Positions 17,352 to 25,656 of a DNA stretch of 64,000 nt are shown piece by piece; the first letter of the stretch is position 1; the number at the start of each line of letters is the position of its first letter. The position numbers and the translations under genes were made by a program. The DNA comes from Novosphingobium sp. AP12 (GTDB lineage: Bacteria > Pseudomonadota > Alphaproteobacteria > Sphingomonadales > Sphingomonadaceae): assembly GCF_000281975.1 (NCBI RefSeq), contig NZ_AKKE01000126.1:20638-84637 (forward strand), given 5' to 3'. A model generated the notes under the pieces. That model worked only from the letters and a program-made list of their open reading frames with translations. It was not told the DNA's origin and did not search any database.

Positions 17352-17855
17352 ATGACCGACAGCTTCGAGCAGATCGCCGCCAAGCACGCGATCACCGAAC
17401 AAATCTACCGCTACTGCCGCAGCGTCGACCGACTCGACGTGCCGCTCGGCCACTCGGTGTTCCACCCTGAGGCGACGGCGGACTATGGCCCCACCGGTTA
17501 TCGCGGCACCGGGCCCGGCGCGATCGACTGGGTCTGCGAGGCACACCGCGGCCTCATCGCCCATTCGCACCAGGTCTCGAACATCAACATCGTCCTCCAT
17601 AGCGAGGAGAGCGCCGGCAGCGAGGCCTACGTCACCGCCACCCTGCGCATGGAGCGCGAGGGGAAGATGATGCACATGGAAATCTGGGCGCGGTACTGCG
17701 ACCGCTGGTCGCGCCGCGACGGCGCGTGGCGCATCGACCACCGCGACACCGTGATCGATTACGATTCGATCCGCGAGGTTACGCCGATGAACCGCCACGA
17801 ATGGACGCGCCGAGATCCGCAGGACCCGTCCTACAAAGCTTTGGGAGCTGCGTGA
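17352..17855 (+). CDS. SnoaL/NTF2-like fold protein
   Basis: A 167-residue protein with the start pattern of the SnoaL-like group: AAKHAITEQIYRYCRSVDRLD, FHPEATADYGPTGYRG and, near the end, DRWSRRDGAWRIDHRDTVID. Members of this fold include ring-hydroxylating dioxygenase small subunits, ketosteroid isomerase-like enzymes and lyases. No metal or catalytic set can be assigned with confidence. ATG 17352 is four bases after the SDR stop, and its own stop overlaps the LLM gene. It probably acts on the same substrate family as its neighbours. Confidence 0.8.
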   Translation: MTDSFEQIAAKHAITEQIYRYCRSVDRLDVPLGHSVFHPEATADYGPTGYRGTGPGAIDWVCEAHRGLIAHSHQVSNINIVLHSEESAGSEAYVTATLRMEREGKMMHMEIWARYCDRWSRRDGAWRIDHRDTVIDYDSIREVTPMNRHEWTRRDPQDPSYKALGAA

Positions 17856-18868
17856 TGAAGGACTTCAAGGTTTCCGTCTCGTTCGACATGCGCTCGCCCG
17901 ATTGGGCGACGCCGACGCACGAGCTCTACCGCGCCGCCATCGAGATGGCGGCGTTCGTCGACGAGATCGGCGCAGACCAGATCGGACTGATGCAGCACCA
18001 CGGCTCGGACGATGGCTACCTGCCGCAGCCCTTCGCGCTGGCGGGCGGCATGGCGGCGGTGACCAAGCGCATCCGCTTTCTGCTGGGCGCGGTGATCCTG
18101 CCGCTGCACGATCCGCTCGAACTCGCCGAGCAGATCGCGGTGGTCGACAACATGTCGAACGGGCGTCTCGGGGTCATCTTCGGCGCGGGCTATGTGCCCT
18201 ATGAATTCGCGATGTTCCGCAAGTCGCTCAAGGACCGCGCCAAGCTCATGGACGAGGGGCTGGAAGTGATCCTGCGCGCGCTCAAGGGCGAGCGGTTCGA
18301 GCACGGCGAAGGCGAGGCGGCGCGCCCGATCTTCGTGCGCCCGCTGCCGGTGCAGGAGCCCGAGGACATCATCCTCGTCGGCGGCGGCGTCCCCGCTTCG
18401 GCGAAGCGCGCGGCGAAGTTCGGGGTCGGCTTCGGGCCGATGAAAGGCGACCTCGTCGACATCTACCTCGCCGAATGCGAGCGCCTCGGCCACCGGCCGC
18501 GCCAGTACTTCCGCCCGCGTCCCGGCATGCCGATGGCGGTGCACTTGTGCGAGGACCCCGACCAGGGCTGGGACGCCATCGCCCCTCACGCCGTCCACGT
18601 CATCACCGAATACGCCAAGTGGGCGGCGGCCGAGGGCGACGGCTCCAACTCGCCGTTCAAAGGCCTGACCGACCCCGCCGTGCTGCGCCACGCGGGCATG
18701 TTCGTCGCCTGGACGCCGCAGATGCTGCTCGACAAGGTTAAGGAACTCGAAGGCGGCAACATCGGCTTCCAGCCGCTGCTCGGCGGCCTGTCGCCCGAAG
18801 AAGGCTGGAAGAGCCTCAGGCTATTGGAGCAAACGATGCCCGCGCTGCGCGAGGCAATCGCAGCATGA
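17855..18868 (+). CDS. LLM class flavin-dependent oxidoreductase
   Basis: This 337-residue luciferase-like monooxygenase uses reduced flavin. Typical landmarks are EMAAFVDEIGADQIGLMQHH near residue 30, RIRFLLGAVILPLHDPLELAEQIAVVD, and NGRLGVIFGAGYVPYEF. ATG 17855 follows GGGAG with an 8-base spacer and overlaps the preceding stop; a GTG one codon earlier is possible. Its stop overlaps the dehydrogenase start as ATGA. No dedicated flavin reductase is in the window. Coupled translation argues for a common pathway. Confidence 0.9.
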   Translation: MKDFKVSVSFDMRSPDWATPTHELYRAAIEMAAFVDEIGADQIGLMQHHGSDDGYLPQPFALAGGMAAVTKRIRFLLGAVILPLHDPLELAEQIAVVDNMSNGRLGVIFGAGYVPYEFAMFRKSLKDRAKLMDEGLEVILRALKGERFEHGEGEAARPIFVRPLPVQEPEDIILVGGGVPASAKRAAKFGVGFGPMKGDLVDIYLAECERLGHRPRQYFRPRPGMPMAVHLCEDPDQGWDAIAPHAVHVITEYAKWAAAEGDGSNSPFKGLTDPAVLRHAGMFVAWTPQMLLDKVKELEGGNIGFQPLLGGLSPEEGWKSLRLLEQTMPALREAIAA

Positions 18869-19899
18869 AGGCCGCCTGCATCGAGAACGGCGAGGTCCAT
18901 GTCCGCGAATTCGCCGACCCGGAGCCGGGCAAGGGGCAGGCGCTGGTGCGCACCCACTCCTGCGGATTGTGCGCCTCCGACGCGCATTTCCTGACCGGCG
19001 GGCAACACATCATCGACCTGTCGCGCAAGATGGGCGGGCCTTATGCCGCGCTCGACTATACGCGCGCCTTCGTGCCGGGCCACGAATATGTCGGCGAAGT
19101 GCTGGACTATGGCGTCGGCAGCCGCCGCCCGGTGGCGACGGGGCGGCGGGTCACTTCGGTGCCGATCATGCGGCAGGGCGGTGCCCACGCGGTCGTCGGC
19201 TTCAGCCACGACTGCCCCGGTGGCTGCGGCGAACTCATGCTGCTCGACGAGGATTTCCTGCTCGAGATCCCGGACGGGCTGCCCGACGACCACGCGGCGC
19301 TGATCGAGCCGCTCGCGGTCGGCCTCGAACACGCGCGGCGGGGGCGGCCCGACAAGGACGACGTGGCGCTGGTGCTCGGTTGCGGCGCCATCGGCCTCGG
19401 CGTGATCGCAGGCCTGGCGCTGGCGGGGGTGGCCCCGATCGTCGCGGCCGACTTCCACGCCGACCGCCGCGAACTGGCGCTCAGGATGGGGACCCACATC
19501 GCCATCGACCCGCGCGAGACCGACCCCTACGGCCCGCTCCCCGACCTCGGCGGCAAGCGCGTCAACCTGATCTACGAGAACGTCGGCCTGCCCGGCATGC
19601 TGCAGCGGATCATCGAGAGCGCGCCGTTCGACGGGCGCATCGTAATGGGCGGCTACTGCATGGAGCCCGAGCCGCTCTACGTCTTCGCTGCGCAGAACAA
19701 ACGCCTCAACATCCAGTTCGCCGGCGGCGAGGAACCGCAGGACATGGACCTCGCCATGCGCAGCATCGCCGATGGGCGCATCGACGTGACGCCGTGGCTC
19801 GGCGGGCGGATCGGGCTGGGTGCGGTGGCCGGGGCGATCGCCAACCTGTCGGCGCCGGGGACGCCGGTGCGCACGGTGGTGGATCCTCGGCTGCTGTAG
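18865..19899 (+). CDS. Zinc-binding alcohol dehydrogenase (MDR family)
   Basis: A 344-residue medium-chain dehydrogenase. The HSCGLCASDAHF motif carries the catalytic zinc Cys, FVPGHEYVGEVLDYG the His-Glu pair, and VLGCGAIGLGVIAGLALAG the Rossmann loop; the structural-zinc four-cysteine loop of larger members is not seen. It closes the four-gene run begun at 16535 and overlaps the LLM stop by four bases. It probably oxidises an alcohol intermediate; substrate unknown. Confidence 0.88.
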   Translation: MKAACIENGEVHVREFADPEPGKGQALVRTHSCGLCASDAHFLTGGQHIIDLSRKMGGPYAALDYTRAFVPGHEYVGEVLDYGVGSRRPVATGRRVTSVPIMRQGGAHAVVGFSHDCPGGCGELMLLDEDFLLEIPDGLPDDHAALIEPLAVGLEHARRGRPDKDDVALVLGCGAIGLGVIAGLALAGVAPIVAADFHADRRELALRMGTHIAIDPRETDPYGPLPDLGGKRVNLIYENVGLPGMLQRIIESAPFDGRIVMGGYCMEPEPLYVFAAQNKRLNIQFAGGEEPQDMDLAMRSIADGRIDVTPWLGGRIGLGAVAGAIANLSAPGTPVRTVVDPRLL

Positions 19900-20009
19900 G
19901 GGGGAGGGTAAGACCTGGGGCCATGGGGCCAGGCCCCTCCGACCGCCGCCGCAGGTCTCCCGTCGCCCGCCCTGATTCAAATCTTTCCCGCCCGCCGCCA
20001 ACGACGGGC

Positions 20010-20038
20010 TTTTCATTTCCTCGCGCCCTCGCTAACCG
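20010..20038 (+). promoter_or_regulatory. Candidate thrC promoter, short or no leader
   Basis: TTTTCA (20010-20015) and TAACCG (20033-20038) are 17 bases apart. Transcription would begin near 20045, almost at the ATG at 20048, so the mRNA would be essentially leaderless. The -35 match is weak; the -10 resembles those of rplU and gltX. The other 110 bases of the gap after 19899 hold GC-rich repeats but no reading frame I can support. Confidence 0.35.
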
Positions 20039-20047
20039 CGCTTTCCC

Positions 20048-21451
20048 ATGGACTATATCAGCACCCGCGGCAGCGCACCGGCGCTCGACTTCGAAGGCGC
20101 GACGCTCGCCGGGCTCGCATCGGACGGCGGACTCTATGTCCCGCGCGAATGGCCCCGCTTCTCGGCAGACGAGATCGCAGGCTTCGCGGGCTTGCCTTAT
20201 GCCGAGCTGGCCGCGAAGGTCATGGCGCCGTTCGTGGCGGGAAGCCTCAGCGAAGAGCGCCTGCTCGAACTGACCACGCAGGCTTACGGCCGCTTCGCGC
20301 ACGACGCCGTCACGCCGCTCAGGCAGCTCGACGAGCAGCAGTGGCTGCTGGAGCTGTTTCACGGCCCGACGCTGGCGTTCAAGGACGTGGCCCTGCAGCT
20401 CCTGGGCCTGCTGTTCGAGGAGTTCCTCGGCCGCTCGGACCGCAACCTGACGATCGTCGGCGCGACTTCGGGCGATACCGGCTCGGCGGCGATCGATGCG
20501 GTGGCGGGCCGCGCCAAGGTGGATATCTTCATGCTCCACCCACAGGGCCGCGTCTCGGACGTCCAGCGCCGGCAGATGACCACGGTGCTGGCCCCCAACG
20601 TCCACAACATCGCGCTGGAGCACGCCAACTTCGACGACGCGCAGGCGATCGTGAAGCGCGTGTTCAACGATAAGGGCATGACCGACCGTTTCTCCATCGG
20701 CGCGGTGAACTCGATCAACTGGGCGCGCCTGATGGCCCAGGTGGTCTACTACTTCGCCGCGGGCCTCCAGCTAGGCGCGCCGCATCGCAAGATCGCGTTC
20801 TCGGTTCCGACCGGCAACTTCGGCGACGTCTTCGCCGGTTATGTGGCCGCGCAGATGGGCCTGCCGATCGAGAAGCTGATCGTCGCCACCAACGTCAACG
20901 ACATCCTCCACCGCGCGCTGGCCGACGGCGACTACTCGCAGGGCACCGTAACGCCGACCGCCGCACCCTCGATGGACATCCAGGTCTCGTCCAACTTCGA
21001 ACGCCTGCTGTTCGACCTCGGCGGCCGTGACGGCGAGGCGCTGGCCGCTCAGATGGCCGGGTTCGAGAGCACCAAGGCGATGCAGCTCACCAATGCCCAG
21101 CGCGAAGGCGCCTCGGCGCTGTTCACCTCGGCCCGCGCCGATGCGGACGAGATGGCTTCCACCATCCGCTGGGCCTGGGAAAGCTGCGGCGAGCTGATCG
21201 ACCCGCACACCGCCTGCGGCCTTTTCGCCGCACGCAGCGCAGGGATCGAGCCGGGCACCCCGGTCGTCACCCTGGCGACCGCGCATCCGGCCAAGTTCCC
21301 CGAGGCGGTCGAGCGCGCCACCGGCCACCGCCCGAGCCTTCCCACCCGCGTCGGCGACCTGTTCGAGCGCGAAGAGAAGTGCGAGACGCTTCCCGGCACT
21401 TTCGAGGCCGTCACCGAATACGTGGCGCAGCACGCCAGCCCCAGGGTCTGA
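20048..21451 (+). CDS. thrC: Threonine synthase
   Basis: ThrC converts O-phosphohomoserine to threonine with PLP. The 467-residue length and sequence match the long (proteobacterial/fungal) type: YISTRGSAPALDFEGATLAG at the start, HGPTLAFKDVALQLLG with the PLP lysine near residue 112, GATSGDTGSAA for the phosphate, and SVPTGNFGDVFAGYVA. It heads an overlapping run in which the next gene starts on its stop codon. No good ribosome site precedes the ATG, consistent with a leaderless transcript. Confidence 0.97.
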   Translation: MDYISTRGSAPALDFEGATLAGLASDGGLYVPREWPRFSADEIAGFAGLPYAELAAKVMAPFVAGSLSEERLLELTTQAYGRFAHDAVTPLRQLDEQQWLLELFHGPTLAFKDVALQLLGLLFEEFLGRSDRNLTIVGATSGDTGSAAIDAVAGRAKVDIFMLHPQGRVSDVQRRQMTTVLAPNVHNIALEHANFDDAQAIVKRVFNDKGMTDRFSIGAVNSINWARLMAQVVYYFAAGLQLGAPHRKIAFSVPTGNFGDVFAGYVAAQMGLPIEKLIVATNVNDILHRALADGDYSQGTVTPTAAPSMDIQVSSNFERLLFDLGGRDGEALAAQMAGFESTKAMQLTNAQREGASALFTSARADADEMASTIRWAWESCGELIDPHTACGLFAARSAGIEPGTPVVTLATAHPAKFPEAVERATGHRPSLPTRVGDLFEREEKCETLPGTFEAVTEYVAQHASPRV

Positions 21452-22344
21452 TGGCTACGCTCTCTCCCCAGCCCCTGATCCTCGCGGGCGAGGGCTGGGC
21501 GGACTACGGGCTCGTCGATTCGGGCCATGGCCGCAAGCTCGAGCGCTACGGAGACTATCGCTTCGTGCGCCCCGAACCGCAGGCCATGTGGAGCCCGCGT
21601 ATCGCCGGCGGTGAGTGGGATGCCCACGGCGAGTTCGTCCCCGGCTCCGACGAGGACGGCGGCGGCAGGTGGCAGTTCGACAAGGCAGTGCCGCCGGGCG
21701 GCTGGCCGCTCGCGTGGAACGAGGTCAAGTTCACCGCGCAGTGCACCCCCTTCCGCCACCTCGGCTTCTTCCCCGACATGGCACCGGTGTGGAACTGGAT
21801 GCGCGGGATGCTGGCCGGCCGCGAGGATGCCAGCACCCTCAACCTGTTCGGCTACACCGGAGTGGGTACGCTGGCGCTTTCGGCGCACGGCCCGGTGACG
21901 CACGTCGATGCCTCCAAGAAGTCCGTGGCACAGGCGCGCGAGAATGCTGCCCTGGCGGGTCTTCAGGACCGTCCGGTGCGCTGGATGATCGACGACGCCG
22001 CCAAGTTCGCCGCACGCGAAGTGCGCCGCGAGAAGCGCTACGACGGCATCATCCTCGACCCCCCGAAGTTCGGGCGCGGTCCCACCGGCGAGACCTGGCG
22101 GCTGGAGGAGAACCTTCCGGGCCTGCTCGCCGACTGCCGCAAGCTGCTCGACGCCGACAGCCGCTTCCTGTTCCTCACCGTCTACGCCGTGCGCATGTCG
22201 TCGCTGGCTCTGGCGGGACTGATGGAAGAACTGTTCACCGATCTGCCCGGCGTCATCGAGCACGGCGACCTTGCCGTTCGCGAAGATGAGCAGAGCCGCC
22301 TCCTTCCCACCGCGATATTCGCGCGCTGGTCGAATCCCGAGTAA
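21451..22344 (+). CDS. Class I SAM-dependent methyltransferase (RlmI/RlmK-like)
   Basis: This 297-residue protein resembles the C-terminal methyltransferase domain of 23S rRNA methyltransferases. LNLFGYTGVGTLALSAHGPV is the SAM loop, HVDASKKSVAQARENAALAG the ribose-binding strand, and YDGIILDPPKFGRG the catalytic DPPK motif used by nucleic-acid methyltransferases. No PUA domain is present. ATG 21451 shares a base with the thrC stop. The target RNA is not determined by the sequence. Confidence 0.87.
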   Translation: MATLSPQPLILAGEGWADYGLVDSGHGRKLERYGDYRFVRPEPQAMWSPRIAGGEWDAHGEFVPGSDEDGGGRWQFDKAVPPGGWPLAWNEVKFTAQCTPFRHLGFFPDMAPVWNWMRGMLAGREDASTLNLFGYTGVGTLALSAHGPVTHVDASKKSVAQARENAALAGLQDRPVRWMIDDAAKFAAREVRREKRYDGIILDPPKFGRGPTGETWRLEENLPGLLADCRKLLDADSRFLFLTVYAVRMSSLALAGLMEELFTDLPGVIEHGDLAVREDEQSRLLPTAIFARWSNPE

Positions 22345-22352
22345 GGCGCGCC

Positions 22353-22727
22353 ATGGCCGATTCGCTGATCCTTGAAATTGCCGACTTCGAGCAGGATGTC
22401 CTGACCGGCATCTACTCCGAAGAGACGGGCAAGCCGCAGCCGCTGCGCTTCACCATCACGGTGCGGCTGACACCGGCCGACCACTACGCGCCCGACACGC
22501 CGCTGACCGCCAGCAAGAACTACATGGACCTCAAGTTCGCCGCCTCCGAGGCGCTGCCGGTGGGGCTTCATTTCAAGCTGATCGAGGCGGTCGCCGACCA
22601 CATCTGCGAAACGCTGTTCCTGCAGGACGAGCGGGTCGAGGCGGTCACGGTCAAGATCGTCAAGCTGGCGCTCACCGAGGCCAACGAGCAGATCGGGATG
22701 ACCTTGTCGCGGGATCGCCGCCGGTGA
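22353..22727 (+). CDS. folB: Dihydroneopterin aldolase
   Basis: FolB splits dihydroneopterin in folate synthesis. At 124 residues it has the family length. The start SLILEIADFEQDVLTGIYSEE with the catalytic Glu, the YMDLKFAASEALPVGLHFKLIEAVADHICE segment split over the active site, and the basic beta strand EAVTVKIVKLAL fit FolB; the usual Tyr and Lys positions look divergent, so an epimerase or related role is possible. It overlaps the next gene by four bases. Confidence 0.8.
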   Translation: MADSLILEIADFEQDVLTGIYSEETGKPQPLRFTITVRLTPADHYAPDTPLTASKNYMDLKFAASEALPVGLHFKLIEAVADHICETLFLQDERVEAVTVKIVKLALTEANEQIGMTLSRDRRR

Positions 22728-23071
22728 CGGAACTGCTGCACCTCGGGCCGCTCTCGGAAGACGCGCTCGAGGCCGCGGCCGATTTCCATGCCCGGTTGCT
22801 GCCCTCGGTCGTGGCCACGCTGCTGGGCGGCGCCGACCCGCTGACGCTCGTGTTCCTGCCCGCCGGCCACGATCACCGCGCCTGGCGCCTCGCCGTGGTG
22901 CAGGGCCTCGCCCGCCGTTTCGCCCCCTCGCGCATCAACGCGGTGGAGTCGGGCGAGGCCGATGCCACCGCCGCCGCCTCGCGCTGGCTTGACGGTGCAG
23001 GAGGCGTGACCGGTCAATTGCTGCCGCTGGATGGAACTGGCGCGGGCGGAGTGCTATATCCTCCCCGATGA
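22724..23071 (+). CDS. Small protein of unknown function, Rossmann-like
   Basis: A 115-residue protein between folB and moaA with overlaps of four bases at both ends (GTG at 22724, stop on the moaA ATG). It shows no signal peptide, cysteines or metal motif. LTLVFLPAGHDHRAWRLAVVQGLARRFAPSRINAV followed by ...GVTGQLLPLDGTGAGG resembles the end of a short-chain dehydrogenase-like Rossmann fold, but the cofactor loop and catalytic Tyr-Lys pair are missing. The tight coupling suggests a role linked to pterin or Moco synthesis. No function can be assigned. Confidence 0.7.
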   Translation: MTELLHLGPLSEDALEAAADFHARLLPSVVATLLGGADPLTLVFLPAGHDHRAWRLAVVQGLARRFAPSRINAVESGEADATAAASRWLDGAGGVTGQLLPLDGTGAGGVLYPPR

Positions 23072-24087
23072 CATCGCCAGCGCCCCTCGTCGACCAGTTC
23101 CAGCGCAGGATCACGTACTTGCGCCTGTCGGTCACCGACCGCTGCGACTTGCGCTGCGCCTACTGCATGCCCGAGCGCATGACCTTCCTGCCCAAGAAGG
23201 ACGTGCTGACCCTCGACGAGATGCACGATCTCGCGCTCGGCTTCATCGCGCGGGGCATCACCAAAATCCGGCTGACCGGCGGCGAACCGCTGGTGCGCCG
23301 CGATATGATCGAACTGGTCCAGGCGCTTGGCCGCCGCATCGGCGCCGATGACGGACGCGGACATCTCGAGGAACTGACCCTCACCACCAACGGCACTCGC
23401 CTGTCCGAGTTCGCCGAGCCGCTTTACGCCGCGGGCGTGCGGCGGATCAACGTCTCGCTCGACACGCTCGACCGCGATGGCTTCGCGAAGCTCACCCGCC
23501 GCGATTCGCTGCCGCAGGTGCTCGAAGGGCTGGCGGCGGCCAAGGCGGCGGGCCTCAAGGTCAAGCTCAACACGGTCGCGCTCAAGGGCATCAACGAGCA
23601 CGAGATCGCCGACCTCATCGCCTGGGCGCACGGCCAGGGGTTCGAGGCCACGCTGATCGAGGTCATGCCGCTCGGCGAGGTCGAGGAAGACCGCATCGAC
23701 CACTACCTGCCGCTCGTCGCGGTGCAGGACGACCTCGCGCGGCGCTGGACGATGACGCCCAGCGGTCACCGCACCGGCGGTCCCGCGCGCTACTGGGACG
23801 TGGCTGAAACCGGCGGCCGGCTCGGCCTTATCACCCCGCTCACCAACAACTTCTGCGAAGGCTGCAACCGCATCCGCGTCACCGCGACCGGCCAGCTCTA
23901 CGCCTGCCTAGGCGGCAGCGAGCAGGTCGACCTGCGCGCCGCGCTGCGTTCGGACGATCCGGAAACGGCACTGACCGAAGCGCTCGACCTCGCCATGCGC
24001 ATCAAGCCCGCGCGCCACAACTTCGCTATCGACCAGCGGGGCGCGGCTCCGGCCCTGCCGCGCCACATGTCGATGACCGGCGGCTGA
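23068..24087 (+). CDS. moaA: GTP 3',8-cyclase (molybdenum cofactor synthesis)
   Basis: MoaA is a radical-SAM enzyme that starts Moco synthesis from GTP. The N-terminal cluster motif is CDLRCAYCMPE (CxxxCxxC), the SAM-binding KIRLTGGEPLVRRD follows, and the C-terminal cluster lies in FCEGCNRIRVTATGQLYACLG. The 339-residue length is normal, although the very C-terminus ends PRHMSMTGG, close to the usual GG tail. ATG 23068 overlaps the preceding stop. moaD and moaE follow immediately. Confidence 0.97.
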   Translation: MTSPAPLVDQFQRRITYLRLSVTDRCDLRCAYCMPERMTFLPKKDVLTLDEMHDLALGFIARGITKIRLTGGEPLVRRDMIELVQALGRRIGADDGRGHLEELTLTTNGTRLSEFAEPLYAAGVRRINVSLDTLDRDGFAKLTRRDSLPQVLEGLAAAKAAGLKVKLNTVALKGINEHEIADLIAWAHGQGFEATLIEVMPLGEVEEDRIDHYLPLVAVQDDLARRWTMTPSGHRTGGPARYWDVAETGGRLGLITPLTNNFCEGCNRIRVTATGQLYACLGGSEQVDLRAALRSDDPETALTEALDLAMRIKPARHNFAIDQRGAAPALPRHMSMTGG

Positions 24088-24089
24088 CG

Positions 24090-24350
24090 ATGGCGGCGAG
24101 GCTGGTGTTCCTGGGCCGGCTCGAGGAGCTGGCGGGAAGCGGCGGTGCGGATTTCGCGCTAGACGCTCCTCTGGATTGGACGGCACTGGTGGCGCGGCTT
24201 TCTGACGAATACTCCCCAGAACTGGCCGACCTGATCTCCAGCGACCGTGTGAAAGTCGCCCTCAACGGCGCGCTCGTGGCCGACAAGCAGGGCATCATGC
24301 TCTCCAACGGAGACGAGATCGCGTTCCTTCCCCCCGTTTCGGGCGGCTGA
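24090..24350 (+). CDS. moaD: Molybdopterin synthase sulfur carrier subunit
   Basis: MoaD is the small ubiquitin-like subunit that carries sulfur as a C-terminal thiocarboxylate. The 86-residue protein ends in PPVSGG, the required Gly-Gly tail, and GDEIAFLPPVSGG is the classical end of the family. It starts three bases after moaA and ends one base before moaE. Confidence 0.95.
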   Translation: MAARLVFLGRLEELAGSGGADFALDAPLDWTALVARLSDEYSPELADLISSDRVKVALNGALVADKQGIMLSNGDEIAFLPPVSGG

Positions 24351-24351
24351 C

Positions 24352-24792
24352 ATGTCCGACGTGCGCCTGCTCGCCGCCCCGTTCGACCCGGCGGAGGAAC
24401 TGCGCGCCTTCACCGCGGCGCATATCGTGGCCGGCGGGATCGTCAGTTTCCTGGGCCAGGTCCGCGAGGGCGGCGGGGTAGAGGCGCTGGAACTCAAGCA
24501 CTACGATCCGCTCACCCTGCCCGCGATGCAGGATCTCGCGGTGCGGGTGCGGGATCGCTGGGTGCTCGACGGGCTGCTGGTGATCCACCGCAGCGGCGTG
24601 ATGGCGGTGGGCGAGCCGATCGTCCTGGTCGCCGCAGCCGCGCGTCACCGCCGCGACGCCTTCGCCGCCGCCGACTTCGCGATGGACCACCTCAAGAGCG
24701 AATCGTGGTTCTGGAAGCGCGAGAAGGTCGCCGGCGAATGGCGTTGGATCGAACCGCGCGCGCAGGACTTCGAGGACATCGGCCGCTGGTAG
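24352..24792 (+). CDS. moaE: Molybdopterin synthase catalytic subunit
   Basis: MoaE is the large subunit of molybdopterin synthase, which inserts sulfur into precursor Z with MoaD. At 146 residues it shows VSFLGQVREGGGVEALELKHYDP, IHRSGVMAVGEPIVLVAAAARHR and the active-site Lys region SESWFWKREKVAGEWRWIEP. It is the last gene of the run that begins with thrC. The 82-base gap beyond it, before a convergent gene, has no clear terminator. Confidence 0.95.
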   Translation: MSDVRLLAAPFDPAEELRAFTAAHIVAGGIVSFLGQVREGGGVEALELKHYDPLTLPAMQDLAVRVRDRWVLDGLLVIHRSGVMAVGEPIVLVAAAARHRRDAFAAADFAMDHLKSESWFWKREKVAGEWRWIEPRAQDFEDIGRW

Positions 24793-24874
24793 TGCGCCAA
24801 ATCCCGCGCATCCAACGCCAATCAACGAATATACTGCCACCGTCGCAAGGGGGGCGGGGCTTTTCGTCCGTCCT

Positions 24875-25399
24875 TCAGGCTTTGAGGCGCGTCGAAAGCT
24901 CGGCGATGACCTTGTCCTGTGCATCGAGCAGGGCAGCCACTTGCGAGCGAGCGCCGCCGATAGCCGTGGCGCTCGGCGATTCGTCCAGCGGCGCGGTGCT
25001 GCGGGCCTCGGCGTAAAGCAGGTCGAGTTCGGCAAGCGCGCCCATGCCGCTGGAGCGGCTCGATTCGAGCTTCGCGAGCGCGACGCTTGCCGCGCTCCAC
25101 GAATCGCTGCCTTCGCTCCCAGCTGCCGCTACGGCGCGCTGGGCTGCGGTGCGGTTGGTCTGGAACTGCCGGTCCGCCGCCTCCGCCACGTTCACTAGCC
25201 CCTTTAGCTTCGTGACGAGGTCCGCGCTGGCGGGTGGCAGAGCCGGGACGGCAGGCGCCTCGTCCGCGGCGGGCGTACCCGAGCCCCCGACTCTCTCGAC
25301 ATCGCGCACGGCGAGCGAGGGATAGGAGCCGGATGTGGAACAGGCTGCCATGCCGAAAGGGAGCAGCAGGGCGAGGAAACGGGCTTTCGCGCGGGTCAT
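24875..25399 (-). CDS. Putative lipoprotein of unknown function
   Basis: I do not recognise this family. From ATG 25399 it has 174 residues: a positively charged start (MTRAKAR), a hydrophobic stretch and the lipobox GMAAC, with Cys 19 as the likely lipidation site. The mature part is rich in Ala and Ser and predicted helical, with no cysteines or enzyme motif. The longer frame to 25450 would bury the signal peptide, so the inner start is chosen. It is convergent with moaE and divergent from rplU. It probably sits in the outer membrane. Confidence 0.75.
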   Translation of the reverse strand: MTRAKARFLALLLPFGMAACSTSGSYPSLAVRDVERVGGSGTPAADEAPAVPALPPASADLVTKLKGLVNVAEAADRQFQTNRTAAQRAVAAAGSEGSDSWSAASVALAKLESSRSSGMGALAELDLLYAEARSTAPLDESPSATAIGGARSQVAALLDAQDKVIAELSTRLKA

Positions 25400-25487
25400 G
25401 TTGCTGCCATAGCATGGTCGCGCGGTAGCGGGAGGCCCTTTCGTCGCCATTCGACCGGGAACTGGCCGCCGACGGGGCTAGTCCTTG

Positions 25488-25516
25488 TTGACACGAATCG
25501 GTCCATCCACTAACGG
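25488..25516 (+). promoter_or_regulatory. rplU-rpmA promoter
   Basis: TTGACA (25488-25493, perfect -35) and TAACGG (25511-25516) with a 17-base spacer form a sigma-70 type promoter. The start of transcription would be near 25523, giving a leader of about 134 bases before rplU. Confidence 0.65.
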
Positions 25517-25522
25517 CACCCT

Positions 25523-25656
25523 CTCTTTCCGGCACCCCGCGCCAAGCGGGGCGGTCGGCGCGTCGCCCGAAAGGCTCATGGTTCCTCGGAACCAGAGCGG
25601 CCGGGGCAGTTCTGTTTCGGCTCGTTTCGGGCACATTGATATTAGGTAAGGGCACC
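25523..25656 (+). ncRNA. Structured 5' leader of rplU (candidate ribosomal-protein leader)
   Basis: The leader contains several hairpins: CCCCGC/GCGGGG with a GCCAA loop (25535-25551) and GGTTCC/GGAACC with a TC loop (25580-25593), then a U-rich stretch before the start. Such long structured leaders before ribosomal-protein genes often bind one of the encoded proteins. No match to a known L21 leader is claimed. Confidence 0.35.
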
